The notes beneath the pieces were generated by a model. That model was not told the DNA's origin, made no database searches, and saw only the letters and a program-made list of their open reading frames with translations. The position numbers and the translations under genes were made by a program. Below, one piece after another: positions 9,800-17,869 of a DNA stretch of 64,000 nucleotides; position 1 is the stretch's first letter; each line of letters starts with the position of its first letter. The stretch is from contig JAVBMJ010000047.1 in NCBI GenBank assembly GCA_031552535.1, positions 1 through 64,000 on the forward strand. The letters run 5' to 3'. This stretch comes from JAVBMJ01 sp031552535. GTDB taxonomy: Bacteria; Bacteroidota; Bacteroidia; Bacteroidales; Rikenellaceae.

Positions 9800-9966
9800 T
9801 AAGAAGCTGTTTGGATTTGTTAACGAGATTATTTTATATTGTTTTGCCGATGATTTCTCGCGGTGGGATGAGGCGAATAGCGGCCCCTGTTTAACAAATC
9901 ACACCGCGGGAAAGCGCGGAAAAGAGAATAAAAGAACGAGATTAATAAATTCAAAACAGTTTCTAA
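9800..9966 (+). repeat. Palindromic mobile element, family A, copy 1
   Basis: A 161-bp element (9803-9963) runs from GAAGCTG to CAGTTTC and is bounded by TAA on both sides. The outer arms are complementary, the inner stem is CGCGGTG.. against CACACCGCGG, and the loop carries GAGGCGAATAGCGG on the plus strand. The right end lies 14 bp from the next start codon, and no TAnnTTTG box fits between them. Confidence 0.88.
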
Positions 9967-9980
9967 AACCAAACATAACT

Positions 9981-10556
9981 ATGAAAAAACTATTTCTGCG
10001 TACGGCAATCCTGACCGTTATCCTAACCACCTCGTGTACAACTATGACCCAGATGGCTTCGCTGTTGACGTGCAACTACAACATCCAGGGCATTGCCAAC
10101 CCCAGGCTGGCCGGCGTGGGCGTCTCCTCCACCGGCGACCTCACCAAACTCGACATGATGACCGCCGCCCGTGTGGCTACGAGCCTCCTGTCGGGCAGTC
10201 TGCCTTTGTCGGCTACGGTGAACGTAGGCGTAACCAACCCTAACGGCACTGCCGCGCAGGTGGCCGGGTTGGACTGGGCTCTGTTTCTCGAAAACACGAG
10301 CATGGTGAGCGGTTCGACCCAGCAACAGGTCTACGTGGCTCCAAACGGAGGCAGGTCGGTGGTGCCGCTTACGGTGGAGGTCGACCTGGCGCAACTTTTC
10401 AGGAAAGAGTCGAAGGAAGACATGCTTAAGTTTGCCAACGGGCTGATGCATATAGGCGAAAGTTCATCGAAGGTGTCGCTTAAGATACGCCCTTCCGTTT
10501 CGTTCGGCGGGCAGGTATTCAAAACGGGATTTATCACCGTAAGCAAGGCTATATAA
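9981..10556 (+). CDS. Lipoprotein with LEA14-like domain
   Basis: The 191-residue protein starts with a lipoprotein signal (MKKLFLRTAILTVILTTSC), so it should be membrane anchored. The body has the pattern of a late-embryogenesis-abundant type 2 fold: TVNVGVTNPNGTAAQVAGLD, then a beta-rich stretch with LENTSMVSG and VVPLTVEVDLAQLF, ending in SFGGQVFKTGFITVSKAI. Such domains are found in small periplasmic proteins of unknown role. The start codon abuts palindromic element A1, so the mRNA leader is likely to contain at least part of the element. A terminator follows. Family assignment is by pattern only. Confidence 0.65.
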   Translation: MKKLFLRTAILTVILTTSCTTMTQMASLLTCNYNIQGIANPRLAGVGVSSTGDLTKLDMMTAARVATSLLSGSLPLSATVNVGVTNPNGTAAQVAGLDWALFLENTSMVSGSTQQQVYVAPNGGRSVVPLTVEVDLAQLFRKESKEDMLKFANGLMHIGESSSKVSLKIRPSVSFGGQVFKTGFITVSKAI

Positions 10557-10600
10557 CGGTCCTGCAACACCCTTGCGGCGCTCCTGGTGGCGCTTTCCCA

Positions 10601-10637
10601 CAGAGCCTTGGCATAATACGCCAGGGCTCTGTTTTCA
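10601..10637 (+). terminator. Rho-independent terminator
   Basis: ACAGAGCCTTGGC (10601-10613) pairs with GCCAGGGCTCTGT (10621-10633) with one wobble pair and a 7-base loop, followed by TTTT. It lies 45 bp downstream of the lipoprotein gene. Confidence 0.85.
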
Positions 10638-10655
10638 AATGTGCGCCGTTGTCAT

Positions 10656-10822
10656 TAGGGCGTGTTAGCGTAAACCCGCACGTTCGTTTTCCTGTCGGTT
10701 TTGGGTTCTACCGCATGAAATTTTTATCCCCAAGGAACCACATTGCCTCAAGAATTTCACTTGTATAACACAAAACCGCCTCACAGAACCCAAACATACG
10801 GCTTTATGCTAACACGCCCTAA
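10656..10822. repeat. Inverted-repeat element, family F, copy 1 (MITE-like)
   Basis: A 167-bp unit starts TTAGGGCGTGTTAGC and ends with the complement GCTAACACGCCCTAA. A second copy in the opposite orientation lies at 50166-50333, with internal sequence clearly the same. No coding capacity is seen. The two dispersed copies with conserved ends are what a non-autonomous transposable element would look like; the parent transposase is not in this window. Confidence 0.75.
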
Positions 10823-10939
10823 AGTTTTGCACGCTTTTTGATTTAGGGCTATAAAATGAAACCTGTCCAATGAAGAAAGATGGAATGCCCGGATGTCTTT
10901 TTCACGGAAATCGTACGGAATCGTGGCTTAGGGGCTGCC

Positions 10940-11106
10940 TAAGAAGCTGTTTTGAATTTATTAATCTCGTTCTTTTAGCCTCTTTTCCGCGCTTTTCCGC
11001 GGTGTAATTCGTTAAACAGGGGCCGCTATTCGCCTCATCCCACCGCGGGAAATCATCGGCAAAACAATATAAAATAATCTCGTTAACAAATCCAAACAGC
11101 TTCTAA
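10940..11106 (-). repeat. Palindromic mobile element, family A, copy 2
   Basis: A 161-bp element (10943-11103), GAAGCTG to CAGCTTC, is flanked by TAA at both ends, with the GAGGCGAATAGCGG core on the minus strand. The right-hand TAA (11104-11106) is shared with the next element, so the two are directly adjacent. Confidence 0.88.
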
Positions 11107-11191
11107 GAAACAGTTTAAAAAATTTTTGCGGAAAGTATTGTAAGTTCTTCCGGGCCGCTTTTTGTATGAAAAATTACCGGACAAACTCTAA
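11107..11191. repeat. Palindromic element, family B, internally deleted copy (B3)
   Basis: It starts GAAACAGTTTAAA at 11107 and ends CAAACTC at 11188, with TAA on both sides. Inner parts such as GTATTGTAAGTTCTTCCGG match the neighbouring B2 and the copy at 19795, but the core is missing. It is 82 bp long and looks like a deletion derivative. Confidence 0.7.
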
Positions 11192-11357
11192 GAAACTGTT
11201 TAAATTTCCTATGGAAAGTATTATAAGTTATTCCGGGCCGCTTTTCGCATAAAAATTTCGTTACATAGAACACCGCTATGCGCCTCTATTTTCACGCAAA
11301 AATCATCACCGGAATATACTTAAATCTTTTTCCACAGGAAAATTAAACAGTTTCTAA
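11192..11357 (-). repeat. Palindromic mobile element, family B, copy 2
   Basis: A 163-bp element (11192-11354), GAAACTG to CAGTTTC, lies between TAA triplets. Its core reads GAGGCGCATAGCGG on the minus strand, one base different from family A, while its arms (TTTAAATTTCC, GTATTATAAG) are unrelated to those of family A but still complementary to each other. The right flank ends 17 bp before the start codon at 11375. Confidence 0.82.
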
Positions 11358-11374
11358 CGCTAACCTGATCGACC

Positions 11375-12406
11375 ATGTGTAAAATCAAGATGCTTTTTAT
11401 CGCCTTCGTAACGATGCTTCCGTTAGCTGCATTGCCGCAGGCGGGGTCCGCCATCAAAATCACCGAAGCACAACAAGGCGGGGCGCTGTTGGACAGCATA
11501 ACCAGCCGCGAATATCCCTATGTTTTCCCGTTGCTGGGCAAAAAGGCGGCGGCGAAAGGCTTTATGCTTCCCTACCCGTTGGGGGTGATGGTCAACAGTT
11601 TCCTCGGCAGGCAGGATGTGACGATCTCCGACCTTTCGGTATATATAAACGACGCTTCGGGCAATAGCGTCGTCCCCGACATATCGCTCGACGAGTTGGT
11701 GCGTTTCGGCGATGTCACGGCCAATGTATATAACGTCAACGCCAGGGTCGACCTGTGGGTATTGCCGTTTTTGGATCTTTACGGTATTGTAGGGGGTGCG
11801 TGGCTCACGACCGACGTCAACATAGCCTCGATAGCCGGCAAAGCGGTCGACATATCCACACAAGCCAAGTTCAACGGATATGTCTACGGTACGGGGGCCA
11901 TGCTCACCGGCGGTATCCGGAACTATTTCTTATCAGCCGACTTCAATACCGTGTGGACCCATTTCGACGAATTGAAAAATAACAACTACGCGATGAACTT
12001 CAGTCTGCGTGCCGGTTATGTGGTCCATTTCAAAAAGCCGGAGCGTAACATCGCGCTATGGCTCGGCGCGTCGCGCGCTTTCCTCAATAACACGACCAGC
12101 GGGACGTTGTCCCTGTCCGATGTAGCGCCTGAATTCGGAGAGGCCTACAAGACCAGTGATTGGTACATGGCCCTCACCCAGCCACAGAAAGCGCTGATAG
12201 ACCGTACGGTGGAGAATTTTACCGACAAACACAAGGGCGACGTGATCGGTTATTCGCTCGAAAAACGGCCTTCGCACAACTGGTGCATGGTCGTAGGGGC
12301 CCAATACCAACTCAGCCGTCGCTGGCAGTTCCGTACCGAAGCCAATCTCCTCGGAGGCCGCACATCGGCCCTGTTGTCGGCAAATTACCGTTTCGGGATA
12401 AAATAG
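11375..12406 (+). CDS. Outer-membrane beta-barrel protein of unknown function
   Basis: The 343-residue protein has a signal peptide (MCKIKMLFIAFVTMLPLAAL, followed by PQAGSA). Repeated amphipathic strands follow: ARVDLWVLPFLDLYGIVGGA, GYVYGTGAMLTGGIRNYFLS and MNFSLRAGYVVHF. It ends LSANYRFGIK. These features support a beta-barrel in the outer membrane. I do not recognise a named family. The start codon lies 17 bp after palindromic element B2, so transcription must start in or before the repeat array. The gene ends in a spacer with further repeats and no clear terminator. Confidence 0.7.
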   Translation: MCKIKMLFIAFVTMLPLAALPQAGSAIKITEAQQGGALLDSITSREYPYVFPLLGKKAAAKGFMLPYPLGVMVNSFLGRQDVTISDLSVYINDASGNSVVPDISLDELVRFGDVTANVYNVNARVDLWVLPFLDLYGIVGGAWLTTDVNIASIAGKAVDISTQAKFNGYVYGTGAMLTGGIRNYFLSADFNTVWTHFDELKNNNYAMNFSLRAGYVVHFKKPERNIALWLGASRAFLNNTTSGTLSLSDVAPEFGEAYKTSDWYMALTQPQKALIDRTVENFTDKHKGDVIGYSLEKRPSHNWCMVVGAQYQLSRRWQFRTEANLLGGRTSALLSANYRFGIK

Positions 12407-13000
12407 CGCTTTATTGATCAACGGCAGACCCTCTGCCGGACAGTCCCGATTCACGAATCCCGTCTGGAAATAGTAAAAGGCGGGTGCGGAGCGTCGAACT
12501 TGTTCGGTATCTCTGCCGGAGTGCATCCTAATTTATCATGTAACCCGGTTGTGCATTTAGAAGCTGTTTAAATTTCCTATGGAAAATTAAACAGTTTCTC
12601 AGATAACGACTACAGTATCATTGTTATTTAACCACTTGCGCTTTTGGTCTGCCGCCGGCGGAAGGCCAAAACGAGCTCTGCGGGTTGCAGCCCGCCGCAT
12701 GGGGCGGCGGCAGACTGCCGGCCTTGGCCACAGGTCAAGGCCGAACATGCCGACGAACGGCATTTTTAGAGCTTGTTTGAATTTTCTCATCGAAGGTGTT
12801 TTCGAAAGATTTTCCGATGATTTTTGGGTTGAAATAAGGCGAATAGTGGTTCTATTTAACGAATTTCAGCGAAAAAGAGCGCGGAAAAGGATCGAAAAGA
12901 ACGAGAATGAGAAAATTCAAACAAGTTCTTATCATTCATGAGTCTAAGAATCCGTTTAAAAACGCAACGGGTTATATAATGAACGTATAGCAAAGTCCGG
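12407..13000. other. Repeat-rich spacer
   Basis: No gene is supported. It contains a minus-strand copy of the TCGAACAAGTTCGA module (about 12462-12516), a left-end fragment of the AACCCGTT element (12542-12558) with a mini palindrome (M3, 12560-12598) immediately after it, a GC-rich inverted stretch (about 12645-12765, arms containing GCCGCCGGCGG and GGGCGGCGGC) and family C element 12779-12928. A 63-codon ORF on the minus strand at 12599-12790 consists of repeat sequence and is not credible. Confidence 0.6.
12776..12931 (+). repeat. Palindromic mobile element, family C
   Basis: A 150-bp element (12779-12928) starts GAGCTTGTTTGAATTTTC and ends with the near-complement GAAAATTCAAACAAGTTC, flanked by TTA on both sides. 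The core is AAGGCGAATAGTGG followed by TATTTAACGAAT, clearly related to families A and B, but the arms are a third independent palindromic sequence. Confidence 0.8.
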
Positions 13001-13354
13001 TCAAAAGACGCGATGCGTCCGGTCCTGCGAGGCGTAGTGTAAGGCAAGCCACACGCAGTCGTCCGAGACCCGGTCTACGCGGTGGCGGCATCCGGGCGGG
13101 ATGAGAGTGTAATCTCCCTCACCCATCGTTTCGCAATGTCCGTCGCCATATTCCAAAGTCGCCTCTCCGCGAATCACCATCACCCATTCGTGCCACGGCT
13201 GGTCGTACCACACGTCCCGTGGCGTCGGATGGCCAAATGAAAATATCCGCTCCAGCCTGAACCCGTTTTCCGGCAAGCCACCCTCTTCGACCAGCGTGTC
13301 GAACCACTCGTCCGGCGGCACCGGTGACGCCTGGTAATCGTATATGTTATTCAT
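13001..13354 (-). CDS. Small cupin-domain protein
   Basis: This 117-residue single cupin has the pattern HEWVMVIRGEATLEYGDG, then GDYTLIPPGCRHRV, giving the metal-binding histidines and Glu of a cupin barrel (about residues 55-92). The substrate is unknown; proteins of this size are often annotated as phosphoribosylaminomonophosphate or sugar isomerase-like cupins, which I cannot confirm. ATG 13354 is chosen because the longer frame upstream is antisense to the neighbouring gene. The last six residues, RTHRVF, and the stop are encoded by a short dispersed palindromic repeat (13001-13020); the same tail ends aconitase at 39003. Confidence 0.8.
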   Translation of the reverse strand: MNNIYDYQASPVPPDEWFDTLVEEGGLPENGFRLERIFSFGHPTPRDVWYDQPWHEWVMVIRGEATLEYGDGHCETMGEGDYTLIPPGCRHRVDRVSDDCVWLALHYASQDRTHRVF

Positions 13355-13448
13355 GTCAATCGAGAGTCCGTCTGACTGTTTGTCAAATGAATATAAGCCG
13401 CGGGATGATTTTTCACGTGTATGGCAAAGCAAAAATAAAACGGCACTG

Positions 13449-14147
13449 TCATTTCGCGGCCCCGTGTTCCCTGTTAAGGCTGTCGAACAGCGCCACAACG
13501 GCGCCGCGGTCCATGGATGCGAATTTAGGCTTCGCATATTTTTTCGCCGTGGCGGGATTGGCAGCCAGCAGGGCGTCGACATGCTTCTGCGACAGGCAGC
13601 GGAACATTCCGCTGTCGCGGTCGCAGAACACCGCGAGCCGCATCTCGGCCAGTTCCCCGCTGCCCATGACGCCTCCCGTTCCGGCCTCGCCTTTCATTAC
13701 CCTGTCGAGTTGCGCTTTGAGCATGGCATTGACCTGGTCGCTCACTTCGAGCCTCAGCCGGTAAGCCTTGTTTGTCGGAATGGCTATGAACATGAGTATG
13801 TATTTTCCCGCCGATTCGGCACGGGCATAACCGCGACTGCCCGACACGGGCTCGGTATTGATATAGAGGCTGTCACCGGCAAGCACTCCCCAAAGGTCGC
13901 GGGGATAGGCGGTATTTTGCCCCACGACGTCGATCAGGTAATCCTCGCCGCCATATGTACGGATATCGGCCTGCGTACGTTTCGTAATATATACCTTGGC
14001 TTTACGCTCCGGCTCATCGTTGACATACTCCAGGCGGGCCATGTAACAAGCTCCGTCTACCGGCGGGGTTGTGTACAACTCGCCTGACTGCGCTTTGAGG
14101 AGCATCGCCCCCAAAACCGCCGTAACCACCAACAGACATTTTTTCAT
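13449..14147 (-). CDS. Secreted protein of unknown function
   Basis: The 232-residue product begins with a signal peptide (MKKCLLVVTAVLGAMLLKAQ). The mature part starts SGELYTTPPVDGACYMARLE and continues with beta-rich segments and a C-terminal helical part rich in Lys and Ala. I do not recognise the family. ATG 14147 is preferred over an upstream Met because it begins directly with the signal peptide and leaves a 25-bp gap after pepT, whereas the longer version would overlap pepT. It probably shares a transcript with pepT. Confidence 0.6.
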   Translation of the reverse strand: MKKCLLVVTAVLGAMLLKAQSGELYTTPPVDGACYMARLEYVNDEPERKAKVYITKRTQADIRTYGGEDYLIDVVGQNTAYPRDLWGVLAGDSLYINTEPVSGSRGYARAESAGKYILMFIAIPTNKAYRLRLEVSDQVNAMLKAQLDRVMKGEAGTGGVMGSGELAEMRLAVFCDRDSGMFRCLSQKHVDALLAANPATAKKYAKPKFASMDRGAVVALFDSLNREHGAAK

Positions 14148-14172
14148 ATCGGATATGCTTTGATACAACATA

Positions 14173-15396
14173 TTACTGCCTTTGCGCCCAAAGTCCGGCA
14201 AGGTTCACGAGCGTGGCCACGCATCGGCGCATCGTGGTGAGCGACACATATTCGAACTTACCGTGGAAGTTCATACCCCCCGTAAATATATTGGGGCATG
14301 GAAGGCCCATGTACGAGAGTCGCGATCCGTCGGTACCTCCGCGTATCGGGCGCACGATGGGCGTCACCCCGGCCACGCGCATGGCTTCCAGCGCCTTTTC
14401 GATAACCTCCGGATGGGGCTCCACCATCTCGCGCATGTTGTAATACTGGTCGGTGAGCGTAAGCGTCAACGTGCCTTCCCCGTACCTGCCGTTTATATAC
14501 TCCGCCGCACGGCGCATCGTATCCTTGCGCGCCTCGAACTTTTCGCGCGAATGGTCGCGGATTATATACTCCATCGTGGCGCTTTCGACACCGCCTTCCA
14601 CCGAAGTGAGATGGAAGAATCCTTCATACCCCCCGGTGTGTTCGGGACGTTGCGCCGCCGGCAACAAGGCTCCGAACTCCATCGCCACCAGAAGCGCGTT
14701 TATCATCTTGTCCTTGGCGTACCCGGGATGGATATTGCGGCCCTGTATTTTTATTCCGGCACCCGCGGCGTTGAAGTTCTCATACTCCAGCTCCCCTTCC
14801 ATGCCGCCGTCTACCGTGTATGCATACCGGGCCCCGAAGCGTTCCACATCGAAATAGTCGACGCCGCGCCCGATCTCCTCGTCGGGAGTGAATCCCACCC
14901 TCACCGGGCCGTGCACCGCTTCGGGATTCGCCAGCAGGTACTCCACAGTGGTCATTATCGCCGCCACACCTGCTTTGTCGTCCGCCCCCAGCAGCGTCGT
15001 GCCGTCGGTGGTGATCAGAGTATGGCCTTTGAAGAAGGCCAACTCGGGAAACTCCTCCACACGAAGCGACAGTGAATCGTTCAACGCGATGTCTCCGCCA
15101 TCGTAATCCTCCACGAGCTGCGGCTTCACGTCCCTGCCGCTCATGTCGGGGCTCGTGTCGACATGGGCTATCAGCCCTATGACGGGCGAAGATTCGTACC
15201 CCAGCGTGGCAGGCAGCGTGGCCGTTACATAACCGTGCGGGTCGATATCGGCATCGGCGAGCCCCATTTCCAGGAGTTGCTCATGCAGCCTGCCCAAAAG
15301 CACCAGTTGTTTTGCAGTCGAGGGATAGGTCTCGCTACGGGGGTCGCTCTGCGTGTCGTAAGCGACATATTCCAGAAAACGGTCTTTTATATCCAT
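14173..15396 (-). CDS. pepT: Peptidase T (tripeptide aminopeptidase)
   Basis: The product is a cytoplasmic M20 zinc peptidase that releases the N-terminal residue from tripeptides. Its motifs are GLIAHVDTSPDMSG (first metal His and Asp), LLGADDKAGVAAIM (bridging Asp), FTPDEEIGRG (catalytic Glu pair) and YTVDGGMEGELEYENFNAAG. Length (407 residues) equals that of E. coli PepT. Next upstream on the same strand, after a 243-bp gap, is an oligopeptide transporter. This suggests a peptide uptake and degradation group, although a separate promoter is possible. Confidence 0.96.
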   Translation of the reverse strand: MDIKDRFLEYVAYDTQSDPRSETYPSTAKQLVLLGRLHEQLLEMGLADADIDPHGYVTATLPATLGYESSPVIGLIAHVDTSPDMSGRDVKPQLVEDYDGGDIALNDSLSLRVEEFPELAFFKGHTLITTDGTTLLGADDKAGVAAIMTTVEYLLANPEAVHGPVRVGFTPDEEIGRGVDYFDVERFGARYAYTVDGGMEGELEYENFNAAGAGIKIQGRNIHPGYAKDKMINALLVAMEFGALLPAAQRPEHTGGYEGFFHLTSVEGGVESATMEYIIRDHSREKFEARKDTMRRAAEYINGRYGEGTLTLTLTDQYYNMREMVEPHPEVIEKALEAMRVAGVTPIVRPIRGGTDGSRLSYMGLPCPNIFTGGMNFHGKFEYVSLTTMRRCVATLVNLAGLWAQRQ

Positions 15397-15639
15397 GATT
15401 TTATTCGGTTTAAAGTAAGGGCAAACGGCCCTCTACCCTTCTATTTGGGAACGCGCCGCAAGTCTGTCAGGCATTTTATCGTCACTCGGAGATTTGCCGG
15501 GAATAACCATGGTTACTGGTAATAACATTACCTTGCAGATAAAGGTTCCCTTCATCTTTTTTCTCACCCACGGTGAGATGATTACCGGTTGCATTATAGG
15601 GAACAAGGGTGGCATGCGGTCAGGCAGACGCTCCATTAA

Positions 15640-17643
15640 TTACGACTGATCAGCACCCGCTCTCTTGGCATCCCACACGAAGTATGCTATTATAGCCCCG
15701 TACATACCCACGGCCAGCCACTCGGCACCGCCCGTAGCATTCCATTGCGACGCAAACCAGTCGGCGCCGAAATATTTCAGCATGGCGCTCATAACCCCCA
15801 TCAGTGCACCTCCGGCGATGAATCCCGACGCTATAAGCGTGCCCCGTTCGCGGCGTGCGCGGTTCTTCTCCTCGTCCTTGCTGCGCGTCGAGACCCACCA
15901 GCTTATTATCCCGCCTACAAGCAGCGGGGTGTTCAACTCCAGCGGGATGAACATCCCCAGTGCGAACGCCAGCGCCGGAACGCCGATCATGGTCAATATA
16001 AGCGCCAGGGCCGCCCCGGCGACATACAGCATCCACGGGGTGGCGCCGCCCTCCATCAACGGTTTTATCACCGCCGCCATAGCGTTAGCCTGCGGAGCGA
16101 CAAGCGCCCCTTCACCGACGAAACCGTAAGTCTTGTTGAGGATCATCATCACTCCGGCCACCGTGGCCGCCGAAACCGCCGTACCGAGGAATTTCCACGC
16201 CTGCTGCTTTTGGGGCGTAGTGCCGAGCCAATAGCCGATCTTGAGGTCGGTAATAAACCCGCCGGCCATCGACAATGCCGTGCACACCACTCCGCCTATG
16301 ATCATAGCGGCCGTCATGCCCGCCGTACCGCTCAATCCTGCGCTGACCAGCACGAGCGAACTGAGGATCAATGTCATCAGCGTCATGCCCGACACGGGAT
16401 TGGTGCCAACTATCGCTATGGCGTTGGCCGCCACCGTAGTGAACAGGAACGAAATTACCAATACTATCGCCAGCGCGATTGCAGTATGGAGCCAGTTGTG
16501 CAGCACTCCGAACTGGAAAAACACCAGCACCGTCAACAACGTGGCGATCAGCCCCGTAAGTATCCACTTCATTTGAAGGTCGCGGTCGGTGCGCACCGTC
16601 TGCTGCGCCGAAGCCTTTTTATTACCCAGTTCGCCCACGGCGAGCCCCAGCGCCTGCTTTATTATTCCCGACGAGCGGACTATCCCTATCAGCCCCGCCA
16701 TCGCGATGCCTCCGATACCTATGTGGCGGGCGTAGTTGCGGAATATCTCCTCGGGCGACATCTCACCCAGAAGTTTGGTCACCCCCTGCCCGACGGCTAT
16801 CGTCTGGCCGTCGGCAAAGTGGCTCAGGAACGGAATCAGGACAAACCATACGGTGAACGACCCGGCGCATATAATCGCCGAATACTTCAATCCCACGATA
16901 TACCCCAGCCCCAGTACCGCACTGCCGGTATTGATCTTAAAGACTATTTTCGACTTATCGGCCAAAGTCTCGCCCCAGGCGGTGATGCGCGTCGATATCT
17001 CCTCGCTCCACCACCCGAAAGTGCTGATTATAAAGTCATAGAGCCCCCCTATCAGACCACTCACGGCCAGCAGCTTCGCCTGGTTGCCCTGTTTCTCGCC
17101 CGATACGAGCACCTCGGTCGTAGCGGTGGCTTCGGGGAACGGCAACTTTCCGTGCATATCCTTCACGAAATAGCGCCTGAACGGGATCAGCAACAGCACT
17201 CCCAGCAATCCGCCCAGCAGCGACGAAAGGAAGATCTGGTAAAACTTGGCGTCGAGGCCCAGGATATACAGCGCCGGCAACGTGAATATCGCCCCGGCCA
17301 CAATGACTCCCGAACTTGCCCCTATGGATTGGATGATCACATTCTGACCCAACATATTCCGCTTGCCCAGGACGTTGCCCATTCCCACAGCGATGATGGC
17401 TATGGGTATCGCGGCTTCGAATACCTGTCCGACCCTCAGGCCGAGATAGGCCGCCGCGGCAGAAAATATAACGGCCATCACTATCCCGAAAGTGACGGAG
17501 TAGACCGTCACCTCGCGAGGTTTCGACGCTGGCGCCTGCAACGGGCGGTACTCCTCGCCCGGCCCCAGCTCGGTGTAGGCGTTCGCTGGCAACGAATCGG
17601 GCTGATGCCCCGCATTGTCGATAATTGTAGGTTCGTTCTTCAT
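15640..17643 (-). CDS. OPT-family oligopeptide transporter
   Basis: The 667-residue integral membrane protein has about 14-16 hydrophobic segments. A soluble N-terminus with YTELGPGEEYRPL is followed by TVYSVTFGIVMAVIFSAAAA, AIPIAIIAVGMGNVLGKRNM and the conserved KMHGKLPFPEATAT-like stretch, here VKDMHGKLPFPEATATTEVL. This last is characteristic of the bacterial OPT family (TIGR00733-like). It imports oligopeptides in the inner membrane. Its neighbour pepT would hydrolyse the imported peptides. ATG 17643 is the only good start. Confidence 0.92.
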   Translation of the reverse strand: MKNEPTIIDNAGHQPDSLPANAYTELGPGEEYRPLQAPASKPREVTVYSVTFGIVMAVIFSAAAAYLGLRVGQVFEAAIPIAIIAVGMGNVLGKRNMLGQNVIIQSIGASSGVIVAGAIFTLPALYILGLDAKFYQIFLSSLLGGLLGVLLLIPFRRYFVKDMHGKLPFPEATATTEVLVSGEKQGNQAKLLAVSGLIGGLYDFIISTFGWWSEEISTRITAWGETLADKSKIVFKINTGSAVLGLGYIVGLKYSAIICAGSFTVWFVLIPFLSHFADGQTIAVGQGVTKLLGEMSPEEIFRNYARHIGIGGIAMAGLIGIVRSSGIIKQALGLAVGELGNKKASAQQTVRTDRDLQMKWILTGLIATLLTVLVFFQFGVLHNWLHTAIALAIVLVISFLFTTVAANAIAIVGTNPVSGMTLMTLILSSLVLVSAGLSGTAGMTAAMIIGGVVCTALSMAGGFITDLKIGYWLGTTPQKQQAWKFLGTAVSAATVAGVMMILNKTYGFVGEGALVAPQANAMAAVIKPLMEGGATPWMLYVAGAALALILTMIGVPALAFALGMFIPLELNTPLLVGGIISWWVSTRSKDEEKNRARRERGTLIASGFIAGGALMGVMSAMLKYFGADWFASQWNATGGAEWLAVGMYGAIIAYFVWDAKRAGADQS

Positions 17644-17793
17644 TATCTATAAAGTTATTGGACGGAAAATAAAAAACCGACGGTAAAGTTACGTAATTTA
17701 AATATATTTTCTATTCCCCGGCTTATTTTCACCTGCAACCGGTTCGCCTGTGGGGACAATTTGGTATATTTGTATAATATAGGAGGCGGTTCG

Positions 17794-17845
17794 GCAGAGC
17801 TTTCGAACAAGTTCGACGCGCTGCGCTCACCTTTCACTATATTTG
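17794..17845 (+). promoter_or_regulatory. Promoter-like module with TCGAACAAGTTCGA palindrome (J1)
   Basis: The perfect palindrome TCGAACAAGTTCGA (17803-17816) is followed about 21 bp later by a -7 box TATATTTG (17838-17845), 25 nt upstream of the serine hydrolase start codon. The same arrangement recurs at 50475-50525, at 47080-47130 in degenerate form, and on the minus strand at about 12462-12516. A second TATATTTG lies at 17765-17772. Confidence 0.55.
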
Positions 17846-17869
17846 TAGATTATACCCATATAGCAGGTT

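Noticed and set aside
12599..12790. 63-codon minus-strand ORF
   Set aside because: Composed of GC-rich inverted-repeat sequence between two palindromic elements.
15745..17652. 635-codon open frame opposite the OPT transporter
   Set aside because: It is the antisense of a well-supported transporter gene and consists of low-complexity Arg/His/Gln-rich sequence typical of shadows in GC-rich DNA.
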